Assembly: GCA_020002185.1 (NCBI GenBank)
Contig: CM034536.1
Location: forward strand, 15,479,614 to 15,543,613
Direction of reading: 5' to 3'
Length of the DNA stretch: 64,000 nucleotides
Source: Paraescarpia echinospica
Lineage: Eukaryota > Annelida > Polychaeta > Sabellida > Siboglinidae
The stretch's first letter is position 1. The number at the start of each line of letters is the position of its first letter. The notes below the pieces were generated by a model, which had not been told where the DNA came from, made no database searches, and saw only the letters and a program-made list of their open reading frames with translations. A program made the position numbers and the translations under genes. This document shows, piece after piece, positions 45,898 to 57,383 of the stretch.

Positions 45898-46140
45898 TTA
45901 TGTAACAGTGCTGAAACTCAGAAGAACATGCTTTAGTACAACTTGTGTGCGTGTGCGTGGTGTGTGCGCACGTGTGCGCAAATGTGAAGAAGATTGATGC
46001 CAGGCACGCACTACAAACACTGGACACGTTCTGAGAGTTGTGCTGGGCGTGGCATGCGTGAACCGTGACGATGTAGCAGGAACAATCCTTGGATACGATA
46101 ACAAAACAAATAATATAATAATTAATAAGGCCAAGTTCAT
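45898..46140 (-). CDS. Hypothetical small secreted protein
   Basis: From the ATG at 46,140 the minus strand encodes 80 residues. The first 22 (NLALLIIILFVLLSYPRIVPA) look like a signal peptide with a plausible cleavage after VPA. The rest is Thr/Arg/His-rich and runs into a (GTGTGC)-like tract, so the C-terminus is suspicious. A perfect CRE lies 130 bp upstream (46,270-46,277). The frame stays open upstream to 46,344. It may be chance. Confidence 0.2.
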   Translation of the reverse strand: MNLALLIIILFVLLSYPRIVPATSSRFTHATPSTTLRTCPVFVVRAWHQSSSHLRTRAHTPRTRTQVVLKHVLLSFSTVT

Positions 46141-46369
46141 TCTGCCTGACCACACATAAACAGCACAGGTAATAAACAGTCCAGTCACCTTTTTCTCGTG
46201 AAAACCTTGATAATCTGATCCCTGGTTCCCGTCTGAATGACCGATACGCTCCTGCGGGAAGAAGGAGTCTGACGTCACGACTACCACCGACTGGAGGACA
46301 TCTCGTTTCACTAACATGTTGAGCTCATAAGATAAAACCATCATTAAACTAAATCCATTGTTAGATTTA

Positions 46370-46592
46370 TAATAATAATGATGTTTATTTTATATAGGGC
46401 GGCATCCATAACGTTCATATATCGCTTTACATCAAACTTTTTATAAATAGTAAAAATTAAACAAATTTAAATATAAGAATAAACAAATTAAGATAAAAGG
46501 GTTGTGTTTTAACATTTAAGCCAATTTACTCAATCAGTAGATTGAGTACCTTGGTTAAAATGTCAACTTACTCAATCAGTAGATTGAGTAAG
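46370..46592. repeat. SINE/LINE-like tail and duplicated hairpin
   Basis: 46,370-46,440 (AATAATGATGTTTATTTTATATAGGGCGGC...CGCTTTAC) resembles a widespread 3' end motif of invertebrate non-LTR elements. Just downstream TACTCAATCAGTAGATTGAGTA occurs twice (about 46,527 and 46,569), each a perfect 9-bp hairpin with an AGTA loop. Confidence 0.4.
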
Positions 46593-47734
46593 TTGGCGTA
46601 AATATTAAACAAATCAATTCTCATGGTAAAGTTGCATTCTGAGTTAAATTACCATTTTAACCCATTTTGGGAAAGTAAATGTATATCATGATCAATATTT
46701 TCTTATTAGTATACTTGCTATCATATGTGTTACTTTGTGTGATTTTATACGTTATTTTTTTATAAATGATGCATTTGCTAATTAACAAATAACGAAGATG
46801 GGGGTTTCGTTGTCTCGCACATGTTGCGAACAGTAAAATCGCAGACAGGGTCAACAAATGAGGTATGTGGACGATAGTCTGGTTTTTATTAAATAAAAAC
46901 ACTTACATGTAGCTAAGTGCACGCATAGTTAGTTTGCAAATACGTAGGCTTGCTTGTTATGTCATTCACTCTCACGACAATCGAATCGAGGGTAGCCACT
47001 AGTACTGTCGCTGGCCACTGGCACTGTCACGCCGGGAATGGAATGGATACAGTCGGGGGAGCACACTAACCAAAACATTTGAGATTATGTTTGACAGTTA
47101 CAACGACTCGTGCTAATCACTTAATTATACATTACATACGCATGCATTGAACATAATTTGAACCGGTTCCAGTTGTTAGTACTATTGGTGCTTCAAGTTC
47201 ATTGTTCATCTTGTTATTGTCTGGGTTACGTATCCTAAGTTTGTGCGTCGTCCTGTTCAGACAGTTCAGTGCCCCGCAGCCTTTTGTGTCGTTTGTTATC
47301 TTATGTTTGATTGCATCGGTTAAGGTTTATGTTAAACCGAGAGCAGCATTGAGTAAAGGTGGTTGGCATGTCATCATTAATGCAATGTAAACGTGTTAGG
47401 TTTGAGAAAAACGGCGATAATACCTCCTTGCCACGGTGCACGAACTTTGATCACTAGAATAAATGAGCTGATCGATCCAGCAATGTATTGTACAATGATC
47501 CATGTATCAAAACAAGTGCTGACCCAGGTTGAGTAGTTATTCATTGGTTCAATCACCCCACAAAGGATTGCATTATTTTTAAATTTAGTTTTGCTCTTTC
47601 AGTAAATCATTTATGTATACTCTTTCCAACGTATGAAATATAATCAACATTAGGAAAATATTAATATTTTGGAATATGGGTAGCAAATCTAGTATTTAAC
47701 AAGTATGTAAACATTTTGTTTCCAGACCATGGCA
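46593..47734. other. Non-coding interval
   Basis: AT-rich sequence with no supportable gene, RNA or repeat. The open frame at 47,202-47,390 (62 aa) shows no recognisable motif. Confidence 0.35.
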
Positions 47735-47968
47735 TATATCAGCCAGCTGCCAGGGTGCTTGTCGTCCTCACCTCAGTGGTTGTACGTCCCCAATTGAGAT
47801 TGGACCAACATTAAAGTGATCTCCGAGTCAAAAGGGATACACAGTCCTCAATGTTGAGAGTCAGGTTTTTACACCAAATATCATGCCTGCCCGTTCCGGG
47901 TTTTAAACTCAGAGCGCTGGCATGCCAGGCAGACGTAATAACCCCTACAGTAGGCTACACTAGCCGCG
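47735..47968 (-). mobile_element. tRNA-derived SINE, copy 2
   Basis: Read on the minus strand: GCGCGGCTAGTGTAGCCTAC, TCTGCCTGGCATGCCAGCGC, GAGTTTAAAACCCGGAACGG (B-box-like), GGGCAGGCATGATATTTGG and CTCAACATTGAGGACTGTGT. The tRNA-like head and body match copy 1 at 13.9 kb and include the B-box segment that copy 1 has lost. Confidence 0.65.
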
Positions 47969-47974
47969 CTCCTT

Positions 47975-48465
47975 TTTAGGGCGTCTGTAACCGAGGATCG
48001 AACGCGTCGGAACCGATGTAAAATATCTAGCATTATGTGTGTGTGCTTTGAATCAGACACATACTTCATACATACTTATATATTCATTTAATACAACCTG
48101 TCTGGCAATATGAAGGCATACTGTATAGATTAAGATACATACTTCTATGCGATGGAACGTCGTGGAATGACGGTGAAATTTCGGAACATCGATGGAACGA
48201 TTAAAACCTACCGGTGGTTCCAGCAATCATTAGCGAAATTTCACTGTCGTTCCGCGACGTTCCATCATATAGAAATATACCTTAATCTAGATATTATGCC
48301 TTAATATTACCAGACAGGTTGTATTACATGAATATTTAAGTATGTATGTATGAATAAGTATCAGTCTGATGCGTGAAGCACACGTCGAATGCTAGTGGGA
48401 GTTTTACATCGGTTCCGCGTTGTTCCGTCTCGTTCCACGGTTTACAGAGCCCCGACATTTTGGAA
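47975..48465. mobile_element. Palindromic foldback element (~490 bp)
   Basis: The arms 47,975-48,180 and 48,235-48,465 are reverse complements at roughly 80% by eye: GCGTCTGTAACCG / CGGTTTACAGAGCCC, GCGTCGGAACCGATGTAAAA / TTTTACATCGGTTCCGCG, ACAACCTGTCTGGCAATAT / ATATTACCAGACAGGTTGT, ATGGAACGTCGTGGAATGAC / GTCGTTCCGCGACGTTCCAT. The central loop is about 50 bp. Non-coding. It directly follows the SINE. Confidence 0.8.
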
Positions 48466-48749
48466 CGTTAACAACAATATGAACACATGTCATGTTCGAT
48501 GATGTCTAGGCAAAGTCAAAACACTATTAATCGTGTGATTTGTATCAAAGACGCCATGTTTGGTACAATTTAATGCCGTGAGATAATTGCGTTATCTGTG
48601 ATTAAGAATCATCGTGTCACAAGATTTGTCGTAGCATGCGTCAATAACGAAGACAATGTACTCCAGCTTCAAAGACAAAACAAAGTAACATCGACTATTG
48701 TTGTGCGCACTGACAATTCAGGGGCCAAAACTGATCCATTTCTTGTGCA

Positions 48750-48925
48750 TGAAAATGACGCCGGCGCGGCGCCGCGTCAGAGATCACATGGTCGCAGAAA
48801 ATACGTCGCTGCTGCTATGCAAATGATGTCACCATGACGTTTGAGCATGGAATCGACCAATGGATAACTCTGTTACATATGGAGATACTTCTTTTTCGTT
48901 TTGAGCGCGGCATTTTGTGTGTGTA
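48750..48925 (+). promoter_or_regulatory. Possible promoter and first non-coding exon
   Basis: A GC-rich patch (GACGCCGGCGCGGCGCCGCG) is followed by an octamer ATGCAAAT (48,817-48,824), ATGACGTTT (48,834) and a CCAAT box in CGACCAATGG. A good splice donor GTGTAG|GTAAGTG lies at about 48,925. No coding exon could be linked. Motifs are seen; promoter activity is inferred. Confidence 0.25.
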
Positions 48926-50933
48926 GGTAAGTGAAGTTTAATGTTTTCTATGCTTGCTGAATGCGTAAATAAAATGTAAAGATTACGTAATGAAATAGCG
49001 ATATTAGTGTAGATTTAAATATTAGCTTTAAAATGATATATGTTGTACGTGCCTACCGAGCAACACACCGACGTGGGCAACTTTGGCGTTCTAGGCGTAC
49101 ATTTTCAACAAGATCTATATATAATTAATATTTACCGTTTTTAGTTTGATATTAACATGCCAAAATTAAATGTTTAAAGAAAAATGTGTTCAAGCTGACT
49201 GAATCTGTGTCTGTTGTTAGTGAGGCTTTCCATAGCATCGTTATTTAAATCCCAAACCATCTCAATCTATAAAACGAATTGCTTTTACTTTTGTACTTAA
49301 AGTTATAAATAATTATTATGTAATTAACTTTTTAATATTATATTAACAAATTTATTTTGTTATGTCTTTAGTTATGACATTTCTTTTGTCATACTACCCC
49401 ACATCATTTCCATCAAGTGATTCAGTGTGACTTTCATGTTTCAGTGTTGGAAGATCAAACGGGTAGTCTTGATATAAGTTTGCATGTTGCTGTGCTGCCT
49501 GAATTACAGAACATGCTACTCTACATCTGCAGGACTTGATAATGTTGGACATGCATCCTTGGACATATGAACATTTATGCAATACATTTGCACTGCATTA
49601 TATGCATCCAGTGTTTCATGAAATTATTCATGTTGCCGCTATGTTTGAATCTGTTATAATAAATGTTCTTAATATTCATTCCGTTGTAATGTTTATCCAT
49701 ATAATTCCCTTTAAATTTACCTGTTGTGGCATACTAATTACAGAAATGTTCATCAATTAGTCTGCGTGCATTTTATTACAAAGTCACATTGAATTCAGAT
49801 TGTTGTATTAACAAATTGTTCATACTGTTAATCCTCGTTACTGAATTAAGTATTTAAAATTGTTCAACTAATTAGGAAAATATTAAACTAATTATGTCAT
49901 GCATAATTGGTAACATTTCAAGTTGATCTATTAACAATTTCTTTCATTCTTAAGATTGGTATGCCCATTTCCTAATTTATTGTAGGTCAATCATGCCATT
50001 AATCCCTGTAAATAGGTCAAATAAGAAATTAGGTTAACTAATTAGGTCATCAACAAATTATGGATTTTAAGAGGTAGCAGTCATAATATATTACAGTCAC
50101 TGTATAAACTGACTGACAGAGTTCAACCTATAACAGGCCTTTTCCTACCCGATTTATGTAATTAATAACGGTAAATAGGTTAATTATTAAATATAGGTCA
50201 ATTAATAAGGTCATTAAATAAATAACTAATTTCATAGTATGCTATAACAATATAATATATTAACAATCTTCAATCCTCTAATAGTTTAGTAGGCATTTCC
50301 TAATTAATTACATTCAAATAATGCAAATAATCACAGTAATTAGGTCAAATATACAATGAAGGTCAATTAATTAGGTCATGGTCAAATCATATCAATATGA
50401 TTTTTTGGGTCACATAACTTCTTATTCGCATAAATATCTTCAATATACACAATTTTATGGCCTTTTTCCTATATAATCAAATGCAGTACATCAAGCTTCT
50501 GGGGCCAGTTTGGGCACAAGAAATGGACTGAAATTCAATACCAAAAAGTGTTGTTTTTCTGAAACAAAAAGTGGAATTACGTCGGAAATAATGAAGATAT
50601 CACAAAAATTCAAAAACTATCAAACTTCATAACAAACTCTATCTTGTGGAACCATTTAATTGAAAAAATAGCGTATTTGAATTTTTACCTGATGTACCTA
50701 TCATAGGCGTCACTGAGCGAGATCATGGCAGTCTACAACGCAAGATTTTATCCGCAATTTGAGAGGCTAGCACGTTCGTCAGTGCATATATGTTCTGGCT
50801 TGGCGCGTCTCCAAAATGGCGGACTAATCGGTCCATTGACGTACTTGTTTCAACAATGGCAACAGCGCGCACCGGACCGCCTTGTATTAATCACGGTCTT
50901 TGCCTCAAACGTACTTTTATAATTTACTATTAC
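48926..50933. other. Non-coding AT-rich interval with AGGTCA cluster
   Basis: No gene supported. Between 49,984 and 50,378 the hexamer AGGTCA occurs eight times, always on the plus strand (49,984; 50,014; 50,044; 50,195; 50,208; 50,342; 50,360; 50,373), mostly within ATTAGGTCAA-like contexts. Two AGGTTA variants (near 50,031 and 50,177) lie between them. Confidence 0.6.
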
Positions 50934-52348
50934 CAAAAATAAATAAGCGAGCGAAAAATGAACAACTCGGGACATGTCCAAAATCACTCAATTCAGGGGT
51001 CGCTAGCAAACTTACGGTTCATCCGATCCCAAAAATCTTGGTACCGTTTGAAAGATTACACCTTCTGCTATTCTAGCACATACGTGGTTTCCCGATAATA
51101 ATTGATACAAGAACGTTGACACATGTCTGCAATCATGTTGTTTCCAGTCTTTTACACACCAGCAAACCAACTTGTTTCGTCGACAAAGTTCACCCATCTA
51201 CCGATAGGAGCGCACATTCTAATTTGCATAGGTTTCAGACATGCGTATACTGGACCACTCGGTTTCTGCCTTACGCAAGCATAATATGCAGTTTTCACAA
51301 AAAAAAATTGAAATCGTTCAGCAACGTATCAATATCATTAAGCAGAACCACTTATTGCATCAATGCATGCAAACGAAGCGTCAGATAAGTTTTTTTACTT
51401 AAATACTTACAATATTCATAAGACGATAATCATTTCACGCGCCATACGGAAGCACTCGGTTTCTGCCTCATCGCAATGCATTCACTGTATAAACTCCACG
51501 GGCTGTTTGTTAACTTTCCTGTGGTGATTAGGGTGAGTAGTTGCTTACAATTTCGTCCGCAAAATTTTAATATTACGGTTGTTTACATCACCGTCACCGA
51601 CATGGTGCACTGTAGTCACGTGGTCTGCGTTCGCTATCAAAATATATATCAAAAACCTATTTGCCTCGTTTTAATTTGAGACAAATAACTTTGTTGCAAG
51701 TTTGTAGACATCCTTTGCTCATTGTGTCCGATATATCTGACTAAAGATGTATTTAATATGAGATCCAGCTATATAATTGTAATGAGGCAGAAACTCAGAT
51801 ATGGCACAAACCGAGTAGGTGATTATACTTCATAAGTTCTTGTTTTCATGCTATTTAGACTCCACCCACTTTGCAGACGACATAAACACAAGATAAGTAA
51901 ACAAACTGTCTGTCAGCGTCCGGCGATCGCTAATGTAATGCCAACATTCGGTGAAACTTAATCTATCTTTTTTGACATGCAAAAATGGTTGGAGCTTAAC
52001 ATGTAAACATCAACTGCTGAGATCGGCCATATGCGATGCCATAGCAATGCAGCGGTGATTGACAGGAAATGTGCAGTTTCACCGACAGATGGCGAAGAAT
52101 AGCCGACGCTAACATCGTTCGCCGAGTTCAAGCGGATGAAAACAACCATATTTCAGATTAACATAATGGTGAAAATATACTTTAACATGATCAACCGTGC
52201 TATTTACTACGTAGATGAAAAGGTAATCTTTCAAACGCTACCAAGATTTTTGGGATTGGATGAACCGTAAGTTTGCTAGCGACCGTTGAATTGAGTGATT
52301 TTGGACATGTCCCAAGTTGTTAATTTTTCGCTCGCTTATCTATTTTTG
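50934..52348. mobile_element. 1.4-kb TIR element, copy B, with 7-bp target duplication
   Basis: Starts CAAAAATAAATAAGCGAGCG and ends CGCTCGCTTATCTATTTTTG, flanked by CTATTAC at 50,927-50,933 and 52,349-52,355. The outer 140 bp of the arms match closely (GGACATGTCCAAAATCACTC, CGCTAGCAAACTTACGGTTC). Left-arm internal sequence (GGTTTCCCGATAAT, TTCGTCGAC, CTACCGAT, TTTGCATAGG.TTCAGACATG) is shared with copy A at 16.3-17.7 kb. No transposase frame. Confidence 0.8.
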
Positions 52349-52630
52349 CTATTACGCATGTCTGACACGTCACCCGCTCGACTGCAAGATTCCCTTGTCG
52401 ATTATGTCCAACCAATCACAGAATTAACACAAGTTGATCAGCGAAAATTGATGTTCGTCTTTTGTTTAAAAAAAGTTTATTCTACGGAATTATTCATTTG
52501 GAAGACAATTATTTTTGGTGAAATTTTAGTATAGGGATTTTCCACAAGGGGCTCTTCCTAATGCCAAATAATCCACTAATGGTCGCTTTAGTCCCTCCAC
52601 TATCCGTCAGGGGCGCTCAAAATGCTCATA

Positions 52631-52651
52631 TGACGTCATTGCGCATGCGCA
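52631..52651. promoter_or_regulatory. Composite CRE plus NRF1 site
   Basis: TGACGTCA (52,631-52,638) is followed directly by TGCGCATGCGCA (52,640-52,651); both are perfect palindromic matches to the CREB/ATF and NRF1 consensus sites. This pairing is typical of CpG-type promoters. The direction of transcription is not evident. Confidence 0.45.
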
Positions 52652-52722
52652 ATGAATGAGAGGCTTGGTCCGGGCTTCTGGCTCATTCCGTAGCACGGAT
52701 TTGACATAATATTTCTACTCAC

Positions 52723-52896
52723 GTCTTTAGTTAACTGTCCCTCTGCCTCACTTCCTTTGCATGCTCGATAAGGTTTGGCTGCGTGCTCCAGCGGCGAACT
52801 GAGTTCTTTGACCAGGTCGATGGTGAGAGAGGTAATATCGATTCGTTTCGCTTGATCGACACTTCCAGTTCCTTCTCCAATATGTGCACTTTCCGT
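52723..52896 (-). CDS. Probable internal exon of an unidentified host gene
   Basis: On the minus strand a strong acceptor (TTCTTCTTCTTCTGCAG) precedes 174 nt (58 codons) that are open, in phase 0 at both ends, and end at a strong donor (AAAGAC|GTGAGT). The translation starts TESAHIGEGTGSVDQAKR and continues ITSLTIDLVKELSSPLEH to GQLTKD. No family recognised; it is hydrophilic with a possible short helix. The other frames hit stops. Neighbouring exons were not identified. Confidence 0.4.
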
Positions 52897-53379
52897 CTGC
52901 AGAAGAAGAAGAAAAAACACGTTTATCGTACAAGCATTCGAGTAACACTGTGCACACATTTTGCACACTTGTTACAGCCTTGCCTCGGTTGTACTAAGAC
53001 CATCATCGCAAACCAAGGGTGGTGACTTTGCACACTACCATCGCATGGAAGTTAGCTGAATGAAACTTCGCCGGTCAGGGCTGTACCACCCGTGAGACCA
53101 GTGCAGGCACCCTTCCGACCCGCGCTCCAATTCCAAACGACTTCCGGGAATCCAAATACAATTACCCGTTCGACCATTCTCACGAGCCGCTAAGGGGTGT
53201 TGTGTATTCAAATAACTAAGGATACTCCCAAACGTCATATGCATGTAAAGCGAGCAGCGTGTGGCTGAAATGAAGAACACCACAAGATTTCCCGGAAAGC
53301 GATATTAATTGCTGAGCTAATCTTCTATTCAACAATACCAAAGCCCATAGTTGGCATGGCAAATGCATTTATCTTCGGA
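52897..53379. other. Intergenic or intronic sequence
   Basis: The 82-codon minus-strand frame at 53,035-53,283 begins near an acceptor-like TTCATTTCAG, but nothing in it is recognisable. No repeat identified. Confidence 0.3.
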
Positions 53380-55038
53380 ATCAGGTCCAGTATAAGAAGA
53401 AACAGGCCAAATCAGATTTCATTGCAAACAAGGTTGATGAATATAAACAATAACCGAAGAAATTATGGCAAATGCTAAAAAGCCTCGGAACTTCGTTTCA
53501 ATGTAAAACTAAACCAGGGAGCATAGGACTTGATATCAACAGTAACATTTGTTTTGATAACGTAAAGGTGTTTGAGTATTTTAAATTTTTTTTGACCAAC
53601 TTCCACCAAGTAATGAGAAATATTGGTGGTAACACATCCAAGAATATTACAAATCATTAGGTGTCACCAGTAATAGTTTCTGTTTTAGTGAAATCGCCGA
53701 AAACAAACTGTTAGGAATCCTGAACAACATGGACTCGAGCAAGGCGACTGGCTTGGATCAAATGTCACCCAGATTTATTAAGGGTTGTGCCAAGCTAATT
53801 GCGCCTCCCTTGACACATATTGTAAATGTATCTTTGTCAACCAGCGAAATTCCAGACAATATTAAATCAGCAAGGGTGATGCCAATTTATAAAAAAAAAG
53901 TAAGCTGGAAGCCGGTAACTACAGGCTGGTCTCAATACAATCTCGAAGTTATTTGAGAGAATCGTCTATCAACATCTGGGCGAAACCCTCCAAGTACATC
54001 AGCTCCTATATGAGCACCAATCTTGTTTCAGATCCTCTTATTCTGCCGACACATGTTTGGTACATCTCACAGACTTCCTGAAACAGGAACAGGATAAAGG
54101 CAACTATATAGGTATGGTGATTCTTGACCTTCAAAAGGCTTATGACACGGTATACCATAAGATCAAAAACTGGAAGCAATACGATTTTATAAATCTACGT
54201 TAGTCTGGTTTCAGTCATATTTATATGAACGTCAGCAATCAGTGGACATTGGTGGTACTTTATCTTAGCCGGCGACTGTGGTGTCCCACACGGATCAATT
54301 CTTGGACCATTACTGTTTTTAATATATATATTAATGATATTCCCTCAGCTATTCAATGCAAACGTCTTTTATATGCTGACGATTCGGCTCTCATGGTTTC
54401 GGGTAAGAACACCCAACCTAACAAATCGAAGAAAGACTTTCTTCAGAGCTTGAGGCTGCCAGAGAATAGCAGATAAACAAAAACCTGTCATTCCATCTAG
54501 GGAAAACCGAATCCATCCTGTTTAGGTCAAAACGTAAACTACATACGTGTAATTCCTTCCTGGTAAAATGTGCTGGCAACACATTGACATGTCAGACGCG
54601 TGTTCAATACTTAGGTGTAGAGTTAAATCAGGCACTAACTTGAGGAGTGGCTGAGAAGATAATTAAGAAATCAAATGCCAAGTTAAAGTTCTTGTACAGG
54701 CAAACACGAAATTTTAATATGAAAACAAAAAACATGTTGACCTCCGCCTTAATACAATGTCGTTTTGTTCATCGTTCCTCTCCGGTTTAACTAAGACATA
54801 TAAATCTAGGCTACAGTGTACCCAGAACAAAGTAATCCGGTTCCTTCTTAATGTACCAGCTAGATCCCATATTGGTTCAACGGAGTTTAGACAGGTCAAT
54901 ATATTACCTGTGGATCTACGGGTTAAGCAACTAAAATTTAACTTTGTCTATGATATTGTCAATGATAAAACACCAAATTATGTAACACGCAAGCAGCACG
55001 GTTTAAATACAAGATCAAGTACTTTGTCTCTTCATATG
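53380..55038 (+). mobile_element. CR1/Jockey-type LINE relic
   Basis: Plus-strand coding remnants in order: linker (KLWQMLKSLGTSF, 53,465); RT start NMDSSKATGLDQMSPRFIK (53,727); GMVILDLQKAYDTVYHKI (about 54,112); GVPHGSILGPLLFLIYIND (about 54,277); catalytic RLLYADDSALMVSG (54,365); C-terminal HLGKTESILFRSKRK (54,495), VQYLGVELNQALT (54,605), TQNKVIRFLLNVPARSHIG (54,820) and VKQLKFNFVYDI (54,925). At least five frame breaks. The catalytic YADD is intact. The 3' end meets a (TA)n tract at 55,041, where another LINE begins. Confidence 0.8.
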
Positions 55039-55059
55039 TCATATATATATATATATGCA

Positions 55060-56360
55060 TCTCTTTGCACTGGCTGTTTTCCTGATGATTTCAAATACGC
55101 CCACGTCACTCCACTTCTTAGGAAGTCATCTCTGCCTAAACAATTATAGATATATATCTAACCTCAGCTTTATTTCCAAAATACTAGAAAAGGTTGTAGC
55201 AAGTCGTCTATGGTCTCACATTAGCACAAATGTCTTAACTAATGTGTCACAATCAGCATATAGACAGTTTCATTCAACAGAGACTGCCCTCTTAAAGGCC
55301 CGTAATGACATTAACTTGAACATTACTAATGGTAAGTGACTGTACTTACCTTACTAGATCTCTCTGCCGCTTTTGACACGATTGATCACAACATTCTCAT
55401 TGAATGCTTGTTAAAGTGGTATGGCATATCTGGCACAGCTCTTAGCTGGGTTTTTTCATACCTAACTGATATATACCAAAGTATAAAGATTGGGAACAGC
55501 TTTTCGGCTGCACTGCCAGCTTTATTTGGTGTTCCCTAGGGTTACACCACGTCACTAAGCTCTGTTATACAAAGACACAACTTGGATCATCATCTTTATG
55601 TTGGTGATACCCAGATCTACATTTCGTTGGCTACCCCGGATACAAATCGCTCCCTTAACCAACTTAGTGATTGCCTCCAGGATATCTTCCATGGGATGAC
55701 TAACAGCAAATTGAAATTCAATGCAAATAAAACTGAATTGATCATTATTGGTACTCCAATGCAGCGTAGTAAACTTGATGGTTTTTCCCCATGCATATTT
55801 TGAATTAGCATATCACGCCAGCAACCTCGGTGCGGAATCTTGGAGTGGTCTTTGATAGTAACTTCAATTTCCGACAATACATATCTCAAATATGTCGCTG
55901 CTGTTTTTATCATATTCGTTATCTTCGCCGTATTCGCCGGTATATGTCAAAAACTACTGCAACAGCGCTTGTTAGCAGCAGACTTGACTTGCAATTCCCT
56001 CCTTTATAATATCGCTAGCAAGGCTATCACAAAACTTCAGCGTGTCGAAAATTGTCTAGCAAGAGTAGTTACACGATATCCTCGTTTTTCTCGCTCTGTA
56101 CCACTTTTGAAGTCTGCATTGGCTTCCTGTACGATGTCGTATGATATTTAAGATCGAGTCGTAATGTCGTTTCACTTCGTACCTCTTCATCTCAGCGACG
56201 GTATCGTGGCAAATAAGACACATGGTTTTTTGATCATATTCGCAATAACAAAAAAGAACTCATACTCCCAGTTGTCATCGAACAATCATTTGCCAGAAGT
56301 ATCAGTTCGACGTTTCTTTTCTGAAGATGCCATTGTTTTCGGGATCGCAGTATAGTCAAC
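55060..56360 (+). mobile_element. L2/CR1-like LINE relic
   Basis: Plus-strand RT: VTPLLRKSSLPK (55,108), YRYISNLSFISKILEKVV (55,148), LTLLDLSAAFDTIDHNIL (55,342), FGVP-stop-GYTTSLS where VPQGS is expected (55,530), LYVGDTQIYISL (55,590; expected YADDTQ), LKFNANKTELIIIG (55,710), RNLGVVFDSNFNFRQYIS (55,830) and a C-terminal region to RRFFSEDAIVFGIAV (56,350). Catalytic Asp is replaced by Gly and several frames are shifted. The protein type is that of the LINE at 9-11.3 kb. Confidence 0.8.
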
Positions 56361-57383
56361 GTTGATATAACAAGGGCTTGAACGGTCTTCGGAGCCGAAT
56401 AGCGTAGAGACGATCTTAACATAAATGTGGGGCGCATTTCATTGATCTGCACAATCGACTGGTGGCGCTTATACCATTATATGATTATTACTAATGACAT
56501 TGCTTGTTTCACTATTTGACAAGCAATTATTATAATTTCAACAAGCTAATGATTAGAGAATCCGTGCATGCTCCTGGATTCTGGAAGAAGGGTAGGGGTA
56601 ATATAGCGGTGCCATCGGTAATTTATTAATTGAATGCCATCGGTACAAAATAAAAATCATGATTAACTAATATAAAAATGCATAACGACCAACTATCTAC
56701 GCTGAGCCATCGGATAATTGCGCAGAATTAATTAAACGCGAACAATAAACAAATCAAAATGTATATTCCCAATCTGTTGTTTTCTTAATATTTCTACATT
56801 TGGAGAGGGTCTCGTGGGCCAACTGAAAACCGTTTGCGGGCCAAGGGTTTGTGGAACGTTGATATAATATCTTCATTTCAGTCATGATGAATAACTCATG
56901 GCATATATACCAGATGTTTATTGTAATAAGAATCACATGTTAAACTCACAGATTTATTTTAAATGTAAAAGTGTTATTGTGGCTCAGAGGAGCACACGTG
57001 GTGGGTCAAGGAAACCCACGAGTGGGGTCCCTTAAGCAACGCACTTCGCATGCCTCCACTAATTTGCATACATTTAGAAAGTGTACGTATTTACATAGTC
57101 TAATTTTAATGTTAAAAACTGAATAACTTTTTGGTTTATCGCTGAAAACGTGAAAAATGGCTCAAGTTTCCCCGACTTCCCCTACGTTATGTAGTTTTGT
57201 TGGTATCTCACCAATTAATGTGTTATCTTTCGTCGACGTACTATTTAAGATGCAGCGAACGGCTTTCTTAAACGCAGTACCCCTCAAATTTAGTAACTTG
57301 CACTGGTAACAAATGTATATATAGGCGTATATCTTCCGTGACAATTACTGAAACTGATATATTAATTTAGGACATATGCCATG
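56361..57383. other. Non-coding interval
   Basis: No supportable gene, RNA or repeat. AT-rich with scattered short frames only. Confidence 0.35.
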
